DNA of 64,000 nt from positions 1,116,001 to 1,180,000 of the forward strand of contig OZ241380.1 in NCBI GenBank assembly GCA_965200765.1. Reading direction: 5' to 3'. The position numbers and the translations under genes are program-made. This stretch comes from G965200765 sp965200765 (lineage in GTDB: Bacteria > Pseudomonadota > Gammaproteobacteria > Arenicellales > JAJDZL01). Positions 52,654 to 60,198 of this stretch are shown here, one piece after another; the first letter of the stretch is position 1; every line of letters begins with the position of its first letter. Below the pieces are notes generated by a model. It made no database searches. It saw only the letters and a list, made by a program, of their open reading frames with translations, and was not told the DNA's origin.

Positions 52654-53442
52654 TCACCACTGATTTCTTAGTTCTCTCAGTTTCAGAAATACAGTCTTGC
52701 GGTCAGGGTTGTCAGGAAGATTCGGAAAATCTTGACGCAAGCGTTCAATGACTGTGCGGCTGGAAAGTCTGAAGAATGTATTGAATTCTCGCTCCATTGA
52801 CAATGTAGTGACCAATGCGTTGTTTGGATCTTGATTTTCGATTTCGACCAGCATATCTTTGGCCGCACGATTATCCGGTTCCCGGTCAAGCGTGAACTGA
52901 AGATTATTGACAATGTAGTCGTGACCCGGGTAAATTCTGGTGTTCTCCGGCAAACGGTCCAGCTGGTTTGCAAAGGTTTCGTATAGCTCGTGCGGATGTC
53001 CGCCGTTGTGGCAGTTTCCAGCACCCGCATTGAAAAGGGTATCGCCACAAAACAGTGTCGGCGAATCCCCGTGCGAGAGCAAGCAGACATGGCTCATGGT
53101 ATGGCCGGGGGTATCCAGTACTTCCAGTTCGACGGTGCCGAATTGAACCATATCACCGGCACCGAGTCCGCGGTCCATTCCACGAATCTTGTCTTTTGCG
53201 TTGTGGTGGGCCAACAGTTTGGCATTTGTGGCTGTTATTACGGAATCGTTGCCGCCGGTGTGATCTCCGTGTTCGTGTGTATTCAACACCTGGGTGATGG
53301 TCCACCCGCATTCTTTTGCTCTGGTCAGGCACTTTCGATGGTCAAGCGGATCAATTGCCAAGGCTTCGCCAGTTTCCGGGCAAGCAATCAGGTAGTTGAA
53401 ATTTCGGTAGGCATTGTTGGTCCAGATTTGTTCGACAATCAC
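52654..53442 (-). CDS. gloB: hydroxyacylglutathione hydrolase (glyoxalase II)
   Basis: A 262-residue metallo-beta-lactamase-fold enzyme that hydrolyses S-D-lactoylglutathione to D-lactate and glutathione. The metal motif T-H-E-H-G-D-H is at 55-61; H-T-M-S-H-V, F-C-G-D-T-L-F-x-A-G-x-G and YPGHDYIVNNL are present. The length matches GloB. It overlaps the preceding gene by 4 bases in an operon with metC and a PPOX protein. Its product D-lactate could be used by the GlcD-like oxidase nearby. Confidence 0.9.
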   Translation of the reverse strand: MIVEQIWTNNAYRNFNYLIACPETGEALAIDPLDHRKCLTRAKECGWTITQVLNTHEHGDHTGGNDSVITATNAKLLAHHNAKDKIRGMDRGLGAGDMVQFGTVELEVLDTPGHTMSHVCLLSHGDSPTLFCGDTLFNAGAGNCHNGGHPHELYETFANQLDRLPENTRIYPGHDYIVNNLQFTLDREPDNRAAKDMLVEIENQDPNNALVTTLSMEREFNTFFRLSSRTVIERLRQDFPNLPDNPDRKTVFLKLRELRNQW

Positions 53443-53969
53443 GGTTCTTTCTCCATTTGTTGTTTGCGTTGTGCGGCATCCTGAGCCGGATTTCTGATAT
53501 GTTCCACGTCAGACATATCTACACCGTCAATTCGATATGCCTGTCCAAAGCCCTTGACATATACACCGCTTTCCGGTTTCAACTCATACATGCCAAAATC
53601 CGCTAGCTGAACAAGTGTATCGACGATTGCCCCAAAGCGATTTTTGTACAGGTCGATATATTTCTTGAATTCTTCTGTTTGTCGCTCGATGAATCTGGCT
53701 TTGCATTGCAGGGTGAAGCGTTCGCGAACAAACAAATTGGTTTGCGACTCGTCTTCAATGACCATCACCGATACATTGTTGTTTTCCGCGAGATTATGAG
53801 TGTGTATGGCCAAGCTGCTGATGAATACATACAGTCTGAATTTGTCGCCGCATAGATACGGTGCATAGCTCACATGCGGTGTGCCGGACTTGCTAACAGT
53901 CGCCATTTCCAGTGTATAGCGTCGGACTAACAGTTGTTCAACTTCGTCAAGTATGTTTTCGGTATTCAT
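53439..53969 (-). CDS. pyridoxamine 5'-phosphate oxidase-family (HugZ-like) protein
   Basis: A 176-residue split-barrel flavin protein: L-V-R-R-Y-T-L-E-M-A-T-V-S-K-S-G-T-P-H-V-S-Y-A-P-Y, then IHTHNLAENNNVSVMVIEDE and RFTLQCKARFI. The pattern fits HugZ-type haem-utilisation proteins of the PPOX superfamily. Real role uncertain. It lies 3 bases after metC and overlaps gloB by 4 bases, so it is tightly coupled to both. The Irr-like regulator about 2 kb away makes an iron or haem link conceivable. Confidence 0.8.
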   Translation of the reverse strand: MNTENILDEVEQLLVRRYTLEMATVSKSGTPHVSYAPYLCGDKFRLYVFISSLAIHTHNLAENNNVSVMVIEDESQTNLFVRERFTLQCKARFIERQTEEFKKYIDLYKNRFGAIVDTLVQLADFGMYELKPESGVYVKGFGQAYRIDGVDMSDVEHIRNPAQDAAQRKQQMEKEP

Positions 53970-53972
53970 GAC

Positions 53973-55163
53973 TCAGGCTCGAATTGCCCGATTCATGGCT
54001 TCAAAACCGGTTTCCAGGTCCGCTTTCAACTCATTGACATCTTCCAGTCCAATGTGAACTCTGAACAGTTGCTTGTCTTCATTCCATTTTTTGACTGAAC
54101 GATAAGTGTTCGGAAAGGCCGGAAGAATCAAGCTTTCAAATCCGCCCCAGCTGTAGCCTATGCCAAACAATTCGACAGAATTGATCAGTGCGGCTACGGC
54201 CGCCTCGGAAGTTTCGTGTGTTTCAAAAGCAAATAATCCGCTAGCGCCTGTAAAATCCCGTTTCCAAAGCGTATGCCCTGAATCGCCGGGTAGTGCGGGG
54301 TGGATGACTCGCGAGACTTCAGGGCACTCCAGCAACCAGTTGGCGATTTCCAAACCTGATTTCCAATGTTGCTGAAGTCGGGTCGGCATTGTGCGCAAGC
54401 CGCGCAAACCAAGAAATATTGTATCGGGACCAGCGCATTGCCCCAACTCGACAACATTGTCGCGCACTGTCCAGTAATGCTTTTCGTTCACGGTGATGAT
54501 TCCAAGCATAGCGTCGGAATGCCCGGTGATGTATTTTGTCGCAGCATGGATGGATACATCGACTCCCAAATCGAATGGCTTGAGGTAAACCGGAGTTGCC
54601 CAAGTGTTGTCAATCGCAGTGACAATGTCATGCTCTTTGGCTACAGAAGTAATGGCCGGTATGTCCTGAATCTCGAAAGTTTGCGACCCGGGAGATTCCA
54701 GAAAGATCAACGAGGTGTTTGGACGAATGAGTTCTTCAATGCCGTTGCCCACGCAAGGGTCATAATAGGTGGTTTCCACCCCCATTCGCTTCAGCATGGT
54801 ATCGCAGAAATGACGAGTAGGGTGGTACACACTGTCAACCATCAGAATATGGTCGCCACTTTTCACAAACGCCAGCATTGCTGAAGTAATTGCGCCCAGC
54901 CCTGACGACGCAGTGACAGCAGCGAAGCCGCCTTCCATTTCAGCAATTGCCTGTTCCAGTGCAAAACTCGACGGCGTTCCTAGTCGTCCATAGGTTACTT
55001 GGTACAGTTCGCGTCGTTTTTCTGGTGATGCCATCAAATCTTCGTATGAATCATACAAAACGGTTGATCCGTGATAGATTGGCAAATTGACATAACCGGC
55101 ACTTGCTTTTCGGTTTCGACCGAGATGAGCAGCGAGAGTGGCAGGCGAGTATTTTTTATCCAT
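53973..55163 (-). CDS. metC: cystathionine beta-lyase
   Basis: About 396 residues, a Cys/Met-metabolism PLP enzyme. Y-G-R-L-G-T-P-S, ASSGLGAITSAMLAF, the PLP lysine in SIHAATKYITGHSDAMLG, and the C-terminal YSWGGFESL with R-x-H-I-G-L-E are all diagnostic. The S-W-G-G-F-E-S motif favours cystathionine beta-lyase (MetC, making homocysteine) over gamma-lyase/synthase. ATG 55163 is preferred over a TTG three codons upstream. Confidence 0.9.
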   Translation of the reverse strand: MDKKYSPATLAAHLGRNRKASAGYVNLPIYHGSTVLYDSYEDLMASPEKRRELYQVTYGRLGTPSSFALEQAIAEMEGGFAAVTASSGLGAITSAMLAFVKSGDHILMVDSVYHPTRHFCDTMLKRMGVETTYYDPCVGNGIEELIRPNTSLIFLESPGSQTFEIQDIPAITSVAKEHDIVTAIDNTWATPVYLKPFDLGVDVSIHAATKYITGHSDAMLGIITVNEKHYWTVRDNVVELGQCAGPDTIFLGLRGLRTMPTRLQQHWKSGLEIANWLLECPEVSRVIHPALPGDSGHTLWKRDFTGASGLFAFETHETSEAAVAALINSVELFGIGYSWGGFESLILPAFPNTYRSVKKWNEDKQLFRVHIGLEDVNELKADLETGFEAMNRAIRA

Positions 55164-55257
55164 GTCTAGCAATCAGCAAGAAGTTTGAGTGTTGGCCTGA
55201 TTGAATCTCCTTGGCGAACTCCTGATTTTAGGAGCGGTGTATTCAGATTGTGCAACG

Positions 55258-55854
55258 CTAATATATTTGAAAGTGCGCTTCTGTTGGTGCGCGGTCGATT
55301 CCATTGATTGGAAGCATGTCCTGGGGGCAGGCCGAGAACGCAATTACACAGTCCATTACGGAACGAAACAAAATGTACTCGCCCGGCTTGCTGACGGGTG
55401 CTTCCCATGACAATTGTCCTTCTGAAGTCCAAGGTATATTCATGAACAAATTCATCGGACTCGGCACATCGGCAATTTCCATGTCCAGATCATTCATCGC
55501 TTTCAACAGATTGTCCGAGCAGTTGTCGTGGTATTCAGTACAGCCAAGCAACTTGTAGCGATAGTTGTCGCAAGCCGCCATAAGCAAGTCGTGTACTCCC
55601 GGAGTCGTATCTTCGACTACATCAAGAATTGCCCTGCGATGGTTGGTATAGAGTGAGTCTCCGGGCTTGAAAGTCATGCTGACAAGAGTGGCCCGAGTAT
55701 GTTCATTCGACTGGAACTCGGTCAAATCATTGGCATTGAATGCCCACGTGTCAACCACTTGCGTGCCATGGGTATTGATTACCTTGATGTGCTGACCGGC
55801 CTTGACCAGTACTGATTTGCCGCTTCTGGCGGGTATGGTGATAATGTCATTCAT
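55258..55854 (-). CDS. DUF1989 (urea carboxylase-associated family) protein, second paralogue
   Basis: A 198-residue DUF1989 protein: I-P-A-R-S-G-K-S-V-L-V-K-A-G-Q-H-I-K-V, G-T-Q-V-V-D-T-W-A-F-N-A-N-D, P-G-D-S-L-Y-T-N-H-R-R-A-I-L, the conserved D-N-Y-R-Y-K-L-L-G-C-x-E-x-H-D-N-C and M-N-L-F-M-N-I-P-W. It differs markedly from the copy at 19 kb, like the two-subunit pattern of UAAP1/UAAP2. It lies 94 bases upstream of metC on the same strand. Without a carboxylase neighbour its substrate remains open. Confidence 0.83.
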   Translation of the reverse strand: MNDIITIPARSGKSVLVKAGQHIKVINTHGTQVVDTWAFNANDLTEFQSNEHTRATLVSMTFKPGDSLYTNHRRAILDVVEDTTPGVHDLLMAACDNYRYKLLGCTEYHDNCSDNLLKAMNDLDMEIADVPSPMNLFMNIPWTSEGQLSWEAPVSKPGEYILFRSVMDCVIAFSACPQDMLPINGIDRAPTEAHFQIY

Positions 55855-56253
55855 TTGGATTCAATGAGGCTCAAGAGTGATATGGAGTTTCAATGATGAA
55901 ACAAAAAAGTGATTATACAAGCCGATTCAGTTTGATTGAAATTTTGCGACAGACTAACGCGGTTTGTTTGGCGAGTCCAGTCCAATATCTTCAATGCCTG
56001 GAATTTACTCCCAAGCTTTTGTCCATCTGGTTCAAATCAACGATATAATATGCCTCCGCACCTACAATCGTCTTGTTGGTACAAGATACACGAGCGATGT
56101 CGACAATGGTTTTCAACGTATTGGTTCAATAGCAGATCTTACCAATGCTAGCGGTTGAATCGCAATACGTACTCGTTGACATAACTTGGAAGACATTTGA
56201 CAGGGAAGGGGAGTACGGTCTATGTTTCACTGATTAGCAAGGAGGGAGATGAG
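55855..56253. other. 399-base region without a recognisable gene
   Basis: A start of the accessory segment. Open frames here (for example 55964-56158 on the plus strand) have no family features. A ribosome-binding-like AAGGAGG at about 56235 belongs to the vapB-like gene. Probably a decayed region. Confidence 0.35.
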
Positions 56254-56457
56254 TTGTCGATTAACAACAAAAAAATAGATAAGGTAGCATGTGCTAGAGT
56301 TATGCGCCTCTATGGTTGCAAATCACGAGTCGAGGCTATCAATTTCGCTTTGCGAGTTGTTGCTGTAAAACCTTTGAGTATAGAAAAAGCTTTGCAACTT
56401 CGCGGGTCTGGCTGGGAAGGCGAGCTTGACGAGATGCGCGGTACACGGAAGTTTTGA
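56254..56457 (+). CDS. VapB-like antitoxin
   Basis: About 67 residues from a TTG at 56254 placed after an AAGGAGG site. L-S-I-N-N-K-K-I-D-K-V resembles the ribbon of VapB antitoxins, and C-K-S-R-V-E-A-I-N-F-A-L-R plus L-Q-L-R-G-S-G-W-E-G-E-L-D-E-M-R is the typical VapB C-terminus. An ATG at 56248 in another frame has better spacing but leads to a stop at a run of seven adenines, so the start region may itself carry a frameshift. The gene overlaps the vapC remnant. Confidence 0.65.
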   Translation: MSINNKKIDKVACARVMRLYGCKSRVEAINFALRVVAVKPLSIEKALQLRGSGWEGELDEMRGTRKF

Positions 56458-56733
56458 TACCAGTTGATACGTCTGCGTGGATAGAATTTCTACGCAATAC
56501 AGGCTCGCCAATCTGTCATTGCGTAGATGAACTGTTTGGTGCTGGTACCGCCTTTTTCGAACTTGCAACCTGTGATGCGATACGAATGGAAGTACTTACA
56601 GGTGCCCGAAGTGAGAAGCACTTGAAGCAACCAGCTTAGAGGCATGTAATATAATTCTTGCATTGCATCTGGCGTTTCAATTGAACGTCCTGTCGCTGAT
56701 GAGCTTCGAACGCAACAACTACTATCCAAAGGA
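56454..56733 (+). pseudogene. truncated, frameshifted VapC-like PIN toxin
   Basis: An intact frame gives 61 residues from TTG 56454: V-D-T-S-A-W-I-E-F-L-R with the first catalytic Asp, and I-R-M-E-V-L-T-G-A-R with the next acidic residue, both typical of VapC. It stops at 56639, half the usual length. One base over, the reading continues as Q-L-R-G-M, a stop codon, then Y-N-S-C-I-A-S-G-V-S up to the start of nuoN. The rest of the PIN domain, including D-C-L-I-A-A-like sequence, is missing. The toxin is therefore inactive. Confidence 0.7.
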
Positions 56734-58185
56734 ATGCCTGTAGATTTTGAAATTCATAGATTGCTGCCGGAACTGATTATCAGTTTCATGGCCTGTGTCA
56801 TCCTGATCGTTGATCAAACGAAACTGAAAGAAATTCGAGGTTGGAGTTTGCCGTATATTTTGGCAAGCGCAACACTTCTTGGCATTGCAATCGCGTTGCC
56901 AGGCAATTTCTCCCTGGATAGCGCGGTGGTTCTCAATGGCATGTATGTGGACGATCTGTTGTCTCGTCTCATCAAGTTTGCGATTTGTCTATTGACCTTG
57001 TTCGTTTTTGTGTACTCCTACTCCTACTCGAATAGCAGAGGGCTTCGAAAGGGCGAGTACTATGTTCTTGGTTTACTCGGCGTGGTTGGCATGATGACAA
57101 TGGCATCGGCCGGGCACTTGCTGGTACTGTATTTGGGATTGGAATTGATGTCGCTGTGCTTGTACGCAATGGTAGCGTTTCAGCGCGATTCTGCACAGGC
57201 AACCGAAGCCGCGATGAAGTATTTTGTTCTTGGTGCGATTGCTTCGGGCTGTTTGTTGTATGGCATGTCAATTCTCTATGGAATTACGGGTTCACTTCAT
57301 ATATCTGCGGTTCAGGAAGCAGTATCCGGAATGTCGCCAGACAATGCAGCACTGATTTTCGCATTGGTGTTTGTCATTGTTGCACTGGCATTCAAGCTGG
57401 GTGCTGCACCATTTCATATGTGGGTGCCGGATGTTTACCATGGATCTCCAACATCAACAACCCTCTATCTGGGCACTGCGCCCAAGATTGCAGCTTTTGC
57501 CCTGGTGATGCGATTACTAGTTGATGGATTGGACAACCTGCAACCGGTTTGGCAGGACATGCTGATCGTGATTGCATTGCTGTCCATCGTTGTTGGAAAT
57601 GTCATTGCAATATCACAGACAAACCTCAAGCGTATGCTTGCATATTCGACAATCGCACACATGGGGTACATGCTTCTCGGAATATTGAGCGGCAGTCAGG
57701 AAGGCTATGCTGCTTCGTTGTTCTACATCCTTGTGTATTCAACCATGAGTTTGGGGGCGTTCGGCATCATCGCGCTTTCGGCGAGAAAAGATAGTGAATC
57801 CGATTTGATTGAAGATTTTTCGGGCTTGAATTCCAGAAATCCGTGGCTGGCGTTTTTGATGTTGCTATTGATGTTTTCACTGGCAGGGGTGCCACCTACG
57901 GTGGGCTTCTATGCCAAGTTGTCAGTAATTCAGGCACTGATTGGCGCAGGACTCGTGTGGGTTGCAGTTGTGGCAGTCATCTTTGCAGTCGTTGGCGCAT
58001 ACTACTATTTACGCGTGATAAAAGTGATGTATTTCGATGAGCTGACGGATGAGCGCAAGCCGTTCGATGCGGCAAATAATACAAAAATCTTGCTTGCAAT
58101 CAATGCAATCGGAGTCGTTGCAATACTACCGTGGGTTGGAAATTTGCTGGAGATTTGTTCCTCGGCGATTGCGGGATTGTATTGA
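56734..58185 (+). CDS. nuoN: NADH-quinone oxidoreductase subunit N (NuoN), solitary
   Basis: A complete 483-residue NuoN, an antiporter-like membrane subunit of complex I with about 14 helices. Signatures: L-L-P-E-L-I-I-S near the N-terminus, L-Y-L-G-L-E-L-M-S-L-x-L-Y with the conserved Glu, F-K-L-G-A-A-P-F-H-M-W-x-P-D-V-Y-H-G-S-P, Q-T-N-L-K-R-M-L-A-Y-S-T-I-A-H-M-G-Y. It is normally last in nuoA-N; here the vapC remnant abuts its start and no other nuo gene is present. The sequence has no visible damage. Its promoter is unclear. Confidence 0.93.
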   Translation: MPVDFEIHRLLPELIISFMACVILIVDQTKLKEIRGWSLPYILASATLLGIAIALPGNFSLDSAVVLNGMYVDDLLSRLIKFAICLLTLFVFVYSYSYSNSRGLRKGEYYVLGLLGVVGMMTMASAGHLLVLYLGLELMSLCLYAMVAFQRDSAQATEAAMKYFVLGAIASGCLLYGMSILYGITGSLHISAVQEAVSGMSPDNAALIFALVFVIVALAFKLGAAPFHMWVPDVYHGSPTSTTLYLGTAPKIAAFALVMRLLVDGLDNLQPVWQDMLIVIALLSIVVGNVIAISQTNLKRMLAYSTIAHMGYMLLGILSGSQEGYAASLFYILVYSTMSLGAFGIIALSARKDSESDLIEDFSGLNSRNPWLAFLMLLLMFSLAGVPPTVGFYAKLSVIQALIGAGLVWVAVVAVIFAVVGAYYYLRVIKVMYFDELTDERKPFDAANNTKILLAINAIGVVAILPWVGNLLEICSSAIAGLY

Positions 58186-58325
58186 AGTAGCAGATCGAAA
58201 AATAAACGGTTTTTGCCAGTGGTCTGGCTTCAACCGTTGCAGTTGGCGTTCGATAACTGATGAATGGTGGTGCACTTTTGGTTGCATAGCGCAGAATTCC
58301 AATTCAAGACAGGTGCTTTACGTTG
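58186..58325. other. short spacer after nuoN
   Basis: About 140 bases between nuoN and the retropepsin-like gene (convergent). No clear hairpin-plus-T-run terminator was found. Confidence 0.3.
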
Positions 58326-58754
58326 TCAAATTGCGAACTGAAAACGATTATCGAAACCAACGTGCAAATACCCTTTACAAATTACGTCTCGTCCCAGCAA
58401 TCCTGAATAATTGCTGGTTGATCCTCTAAATTCAATCACAGAAAGGTTGCTAAAAATAACTATGTTTGTCTGGACGGCATTTGGTGATTCAGGACTTAAT
58501 TCGCCGAACAAAACACCAATATCGCAAACATAGGTTTGTGATTGTGCTATCCCACTAGGTGTATAAATCTCTGTTTGACTTGTTGACTTAATTTTAATAC
58601 GATCTGCAACTTCACGAGAAATACTAGATAGAGTTGCTCCGGTATCAACCAGTAAATTTACAACTACCCCTTCGCTAGTATTTCCTGGGGCCGAAACCGT
58701 GGTTTGTATAATCGGGCCAATTGCCGGGTCGTATTGCTTAGAGATGATTGACAT
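58326..58754 (-). CDS. retropepsin-like aspartic protease
   Basis: About 142 residues from ATG 58754. V-N-L-L-V-D-T-G-A-T-L-S-S-I-S carries the catalytic Asp37 of a single-domain retropepsin, and Y-S-G-L-L-G-R-D-V-I-C-K-G-Y-L-H-V-G-F-D-N-R-F-Q-F the C-terminal flap/strand pattern. Such proteins act as homodimers. Its start overlaps the 3' end of the next minus-strand gene by 17 bases, forming a two-gene module. The biological role is unknown. Confidence 0.78.
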   Translation of the reverse strand: MSIISKQYDPAIGPIIQTTVSAPGNTSEGVVVNLLVDTGATLSSISREVADRIKIKSTSQTEIYTPSGIAQSQTYVCDIGVLFGELSPESPNAVQTNIVIFSNLSVIEFRGSTSNYSGLLGRDVICKGYLHVGFDNRFQFAI

Positions 58755-58998
58755 GAGAATAATGGCCGAAATCAACTATGCGGTATGTAACTTCTTGAAT
58801 TGAAAACAATCCATCTGATTCAAATTTCAACTTGCCGTATTTCAATGCATCTCCGACACTGTCAAAGTATTCAACTATTTCTCCGTCGCGCAACAGGGCA
58901 AACTTGCCAAAGACTTCTTTCGGCAGTTCGGGGCGCATTTTTTTGAATGCGATAAAGTTATCTTGGACTTGTTTGTCCTGTTTGCTCAAGTTCGACAT
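58738..58998 (-). CDS. DUF5678-like small protein paired with the retropepsin
   Basis: An 86-residue protein: F-I-A-F-K-K-M-R-P-E-L, then G-K-F-A-L-L-R-D-G-E-I-V-E-Y-F-D-S-V-G-D-A-L-K-Y-G. The 'GK-ALL-DGEI-VEYF-D-AL-G' pattern matches the DUF5678-type proteins that are often encoded just upstream of retropepsin-like genes, as here. It has no toxin or antitoxin domain that I recognise. Function unknown. Confidence 0.65.
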   Translation of the reverse strand: MSNLSKQDKQVQDNFIAFKKMRPELPKEVFGKFALLRDGEIVEYFDSVGDALKYGKLKFESDGLFSIQEVTYRIVDFGHYSHVNHL

Positions 58999-59134
58999 AA
59001 TGACACCTCCGTATCAATCCCAAGTGACCTTTTGTATAAATTCTACCACAATCGCGCAAAAATTGAAAATTTTTCTCTTGTCTCACTGTGTATCAGACTC
59101 AGTTAGCCATTCTTGTAATCTTTCGCAACCTCAA
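58999..59134. other. short spacer upstream of the decayed methyltransferase
   Basis: AT-rich. It contains no visible signal other than the possible start of the decaying methyltransferase sequence. Confidence 0.3.
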
Positions 59135-59623
59135 TCTTCACGCCAAACACACGCCAAGGTCGGCCGCACCCCCTATATTCCGTTGCATTCCAATACTATT
59201 GAAATTTCACAGAAGTTGTTTTTTTGGTGAAAGGGGAGATCATTTTGAACAAGGGGGTGTGCGCAGGAACATCTTGTGTATAGGTAGCCGGAGATCGTCC
59301 AGTAATTCTGTATTGTGGGATGTTTGCGAATACATTTTTGTTTTCAGCAAGGGACCCTTCAATCAACAGGTATGAGTTCCTGGACTGGACAAACAACATC
59401 TAAACCTTTCCGATTGACTGCGCGTAAAGGGCAAGGCATTCGGCTCCATTTCCTCTTCAACCGCCAACTCGACTATTTCACATGTACTTCTACGTGGGAG
59501 ATGTTGTACCGGACCCATTCATGGGTTCAGGAATAACCGCCAAGACAATCGTTTTGACAAGGAGAAAGCATAGCGGCCTATGAGATTGGGCAAGGGCATT
59601 TACGGACAATTTACCCTTGCTGA
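59135..59623 (+). pseudogene. decayed DNA methyltransferase (beta-class, C-terminal two-thirds)
   Basis: Pieces of one methyltransferase survive in order but in different frames. They are R-T-P-Y-I-P-L-H-S, then G-E-I-I-L-N-K-G-V-C-A-G-T-S-C-V, then S-S-S-N-S-V-L-W-D-V-C-E-Y-I-F-V-F-S-K-G (59275-59370), then Y-E-F-L-D-W-T-N-N-I, stop, T-F-P-I-D-C-A, stop, R-A-R-H-S-A-P-F-P, then G-D-V-V-P-D-P-F-M-G-S-G (motif I) and, after one frameshift, Y-E-I-G-Q to a stop at 59623. At least three stops and several frameshifts disable it. The catalytic motif IV half is missing. Confidence 0.82.
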
Positions 59624-59655
59624 ATACCAATTCTTGTTATACTAGACTGATTGAT

Positions 59656-59732
<77 letters not shown>

Positions 59733-59879
59733 CACTTCATAAATTGATCACTCTGAAAGACACAGAAATTCTCTGTACTTCGAGACAAACAGGGCACCCT
59801 GCAACTTCAAAATTACAGCACGTTCCATCAGCAATCAAGTTGGTCAGCCAGACAAATTTGTCAAAATTTGAGTTGAGGG

Positions 59880-60052
59880 ACGAATGGGGGACGAATGGGG
59901 GACGAATGGGGGACGAATGGGGGACGAATGGGGGACGAATGGGGGACGAATGGGGGACGAATGGGGGACGAATGGGGGACGAATGGGGGACGAATGGGGG
60001 ACGAATGGGGGACGAATGGGGGACGAATGGGGGACGAATGGGGGACGAATGG
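59880..60052. repeat. 11-bp tandem repeat, 16 copies
   Basis: The unit CGAATGGGGGA repeats without visible variation: CGAAT begins at 59881 and every 11 bases to 60046, giving 15 full units and a partial. Because 11 is not a multiple of 3, all three frames on each strand stay open and encode cyclic versions of one 11-residue peptide (GDEWGTNGGRM; IRPPFVPHSSP). The apparent ORFs are therefore artefacts of the repeat. A variable-number locus is likely. Confidence 0.95.
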
Positions 60053-60109
60053 AAATTGCAAAGCCTTTCAAGTGATTTCGCTGGATAAGTCACTTATGTA
60101 TTGAACCAG

Positions 60110-60128
60110 CAGCAATTCTCATTTTAAA
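60110..60128 (+). repeat. left terminal inverted repeat of the IS
   Basis: CAGCAATTCTCATTTTAAA; identical to the reverse complement of the right end. Confidence 0.92.
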
Positions 60129-60198
60129 AAATAAGTGAATAAATACAACAAGATAGGAGACTTGATCTTTTGGATTGATGGTGATATAACTTGCCGCC

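Noticed and set aside
56734..58185. nuoN as a pseudogene because of its decayed surroundings
   Set aside because: The full-length frame and all conserved motifs are intact.
59880..60052. Possible CRISPR array
   Set aside because: The repeat is a continuous 11-bp tandem unit with no spacers and no cas genes are nearby.
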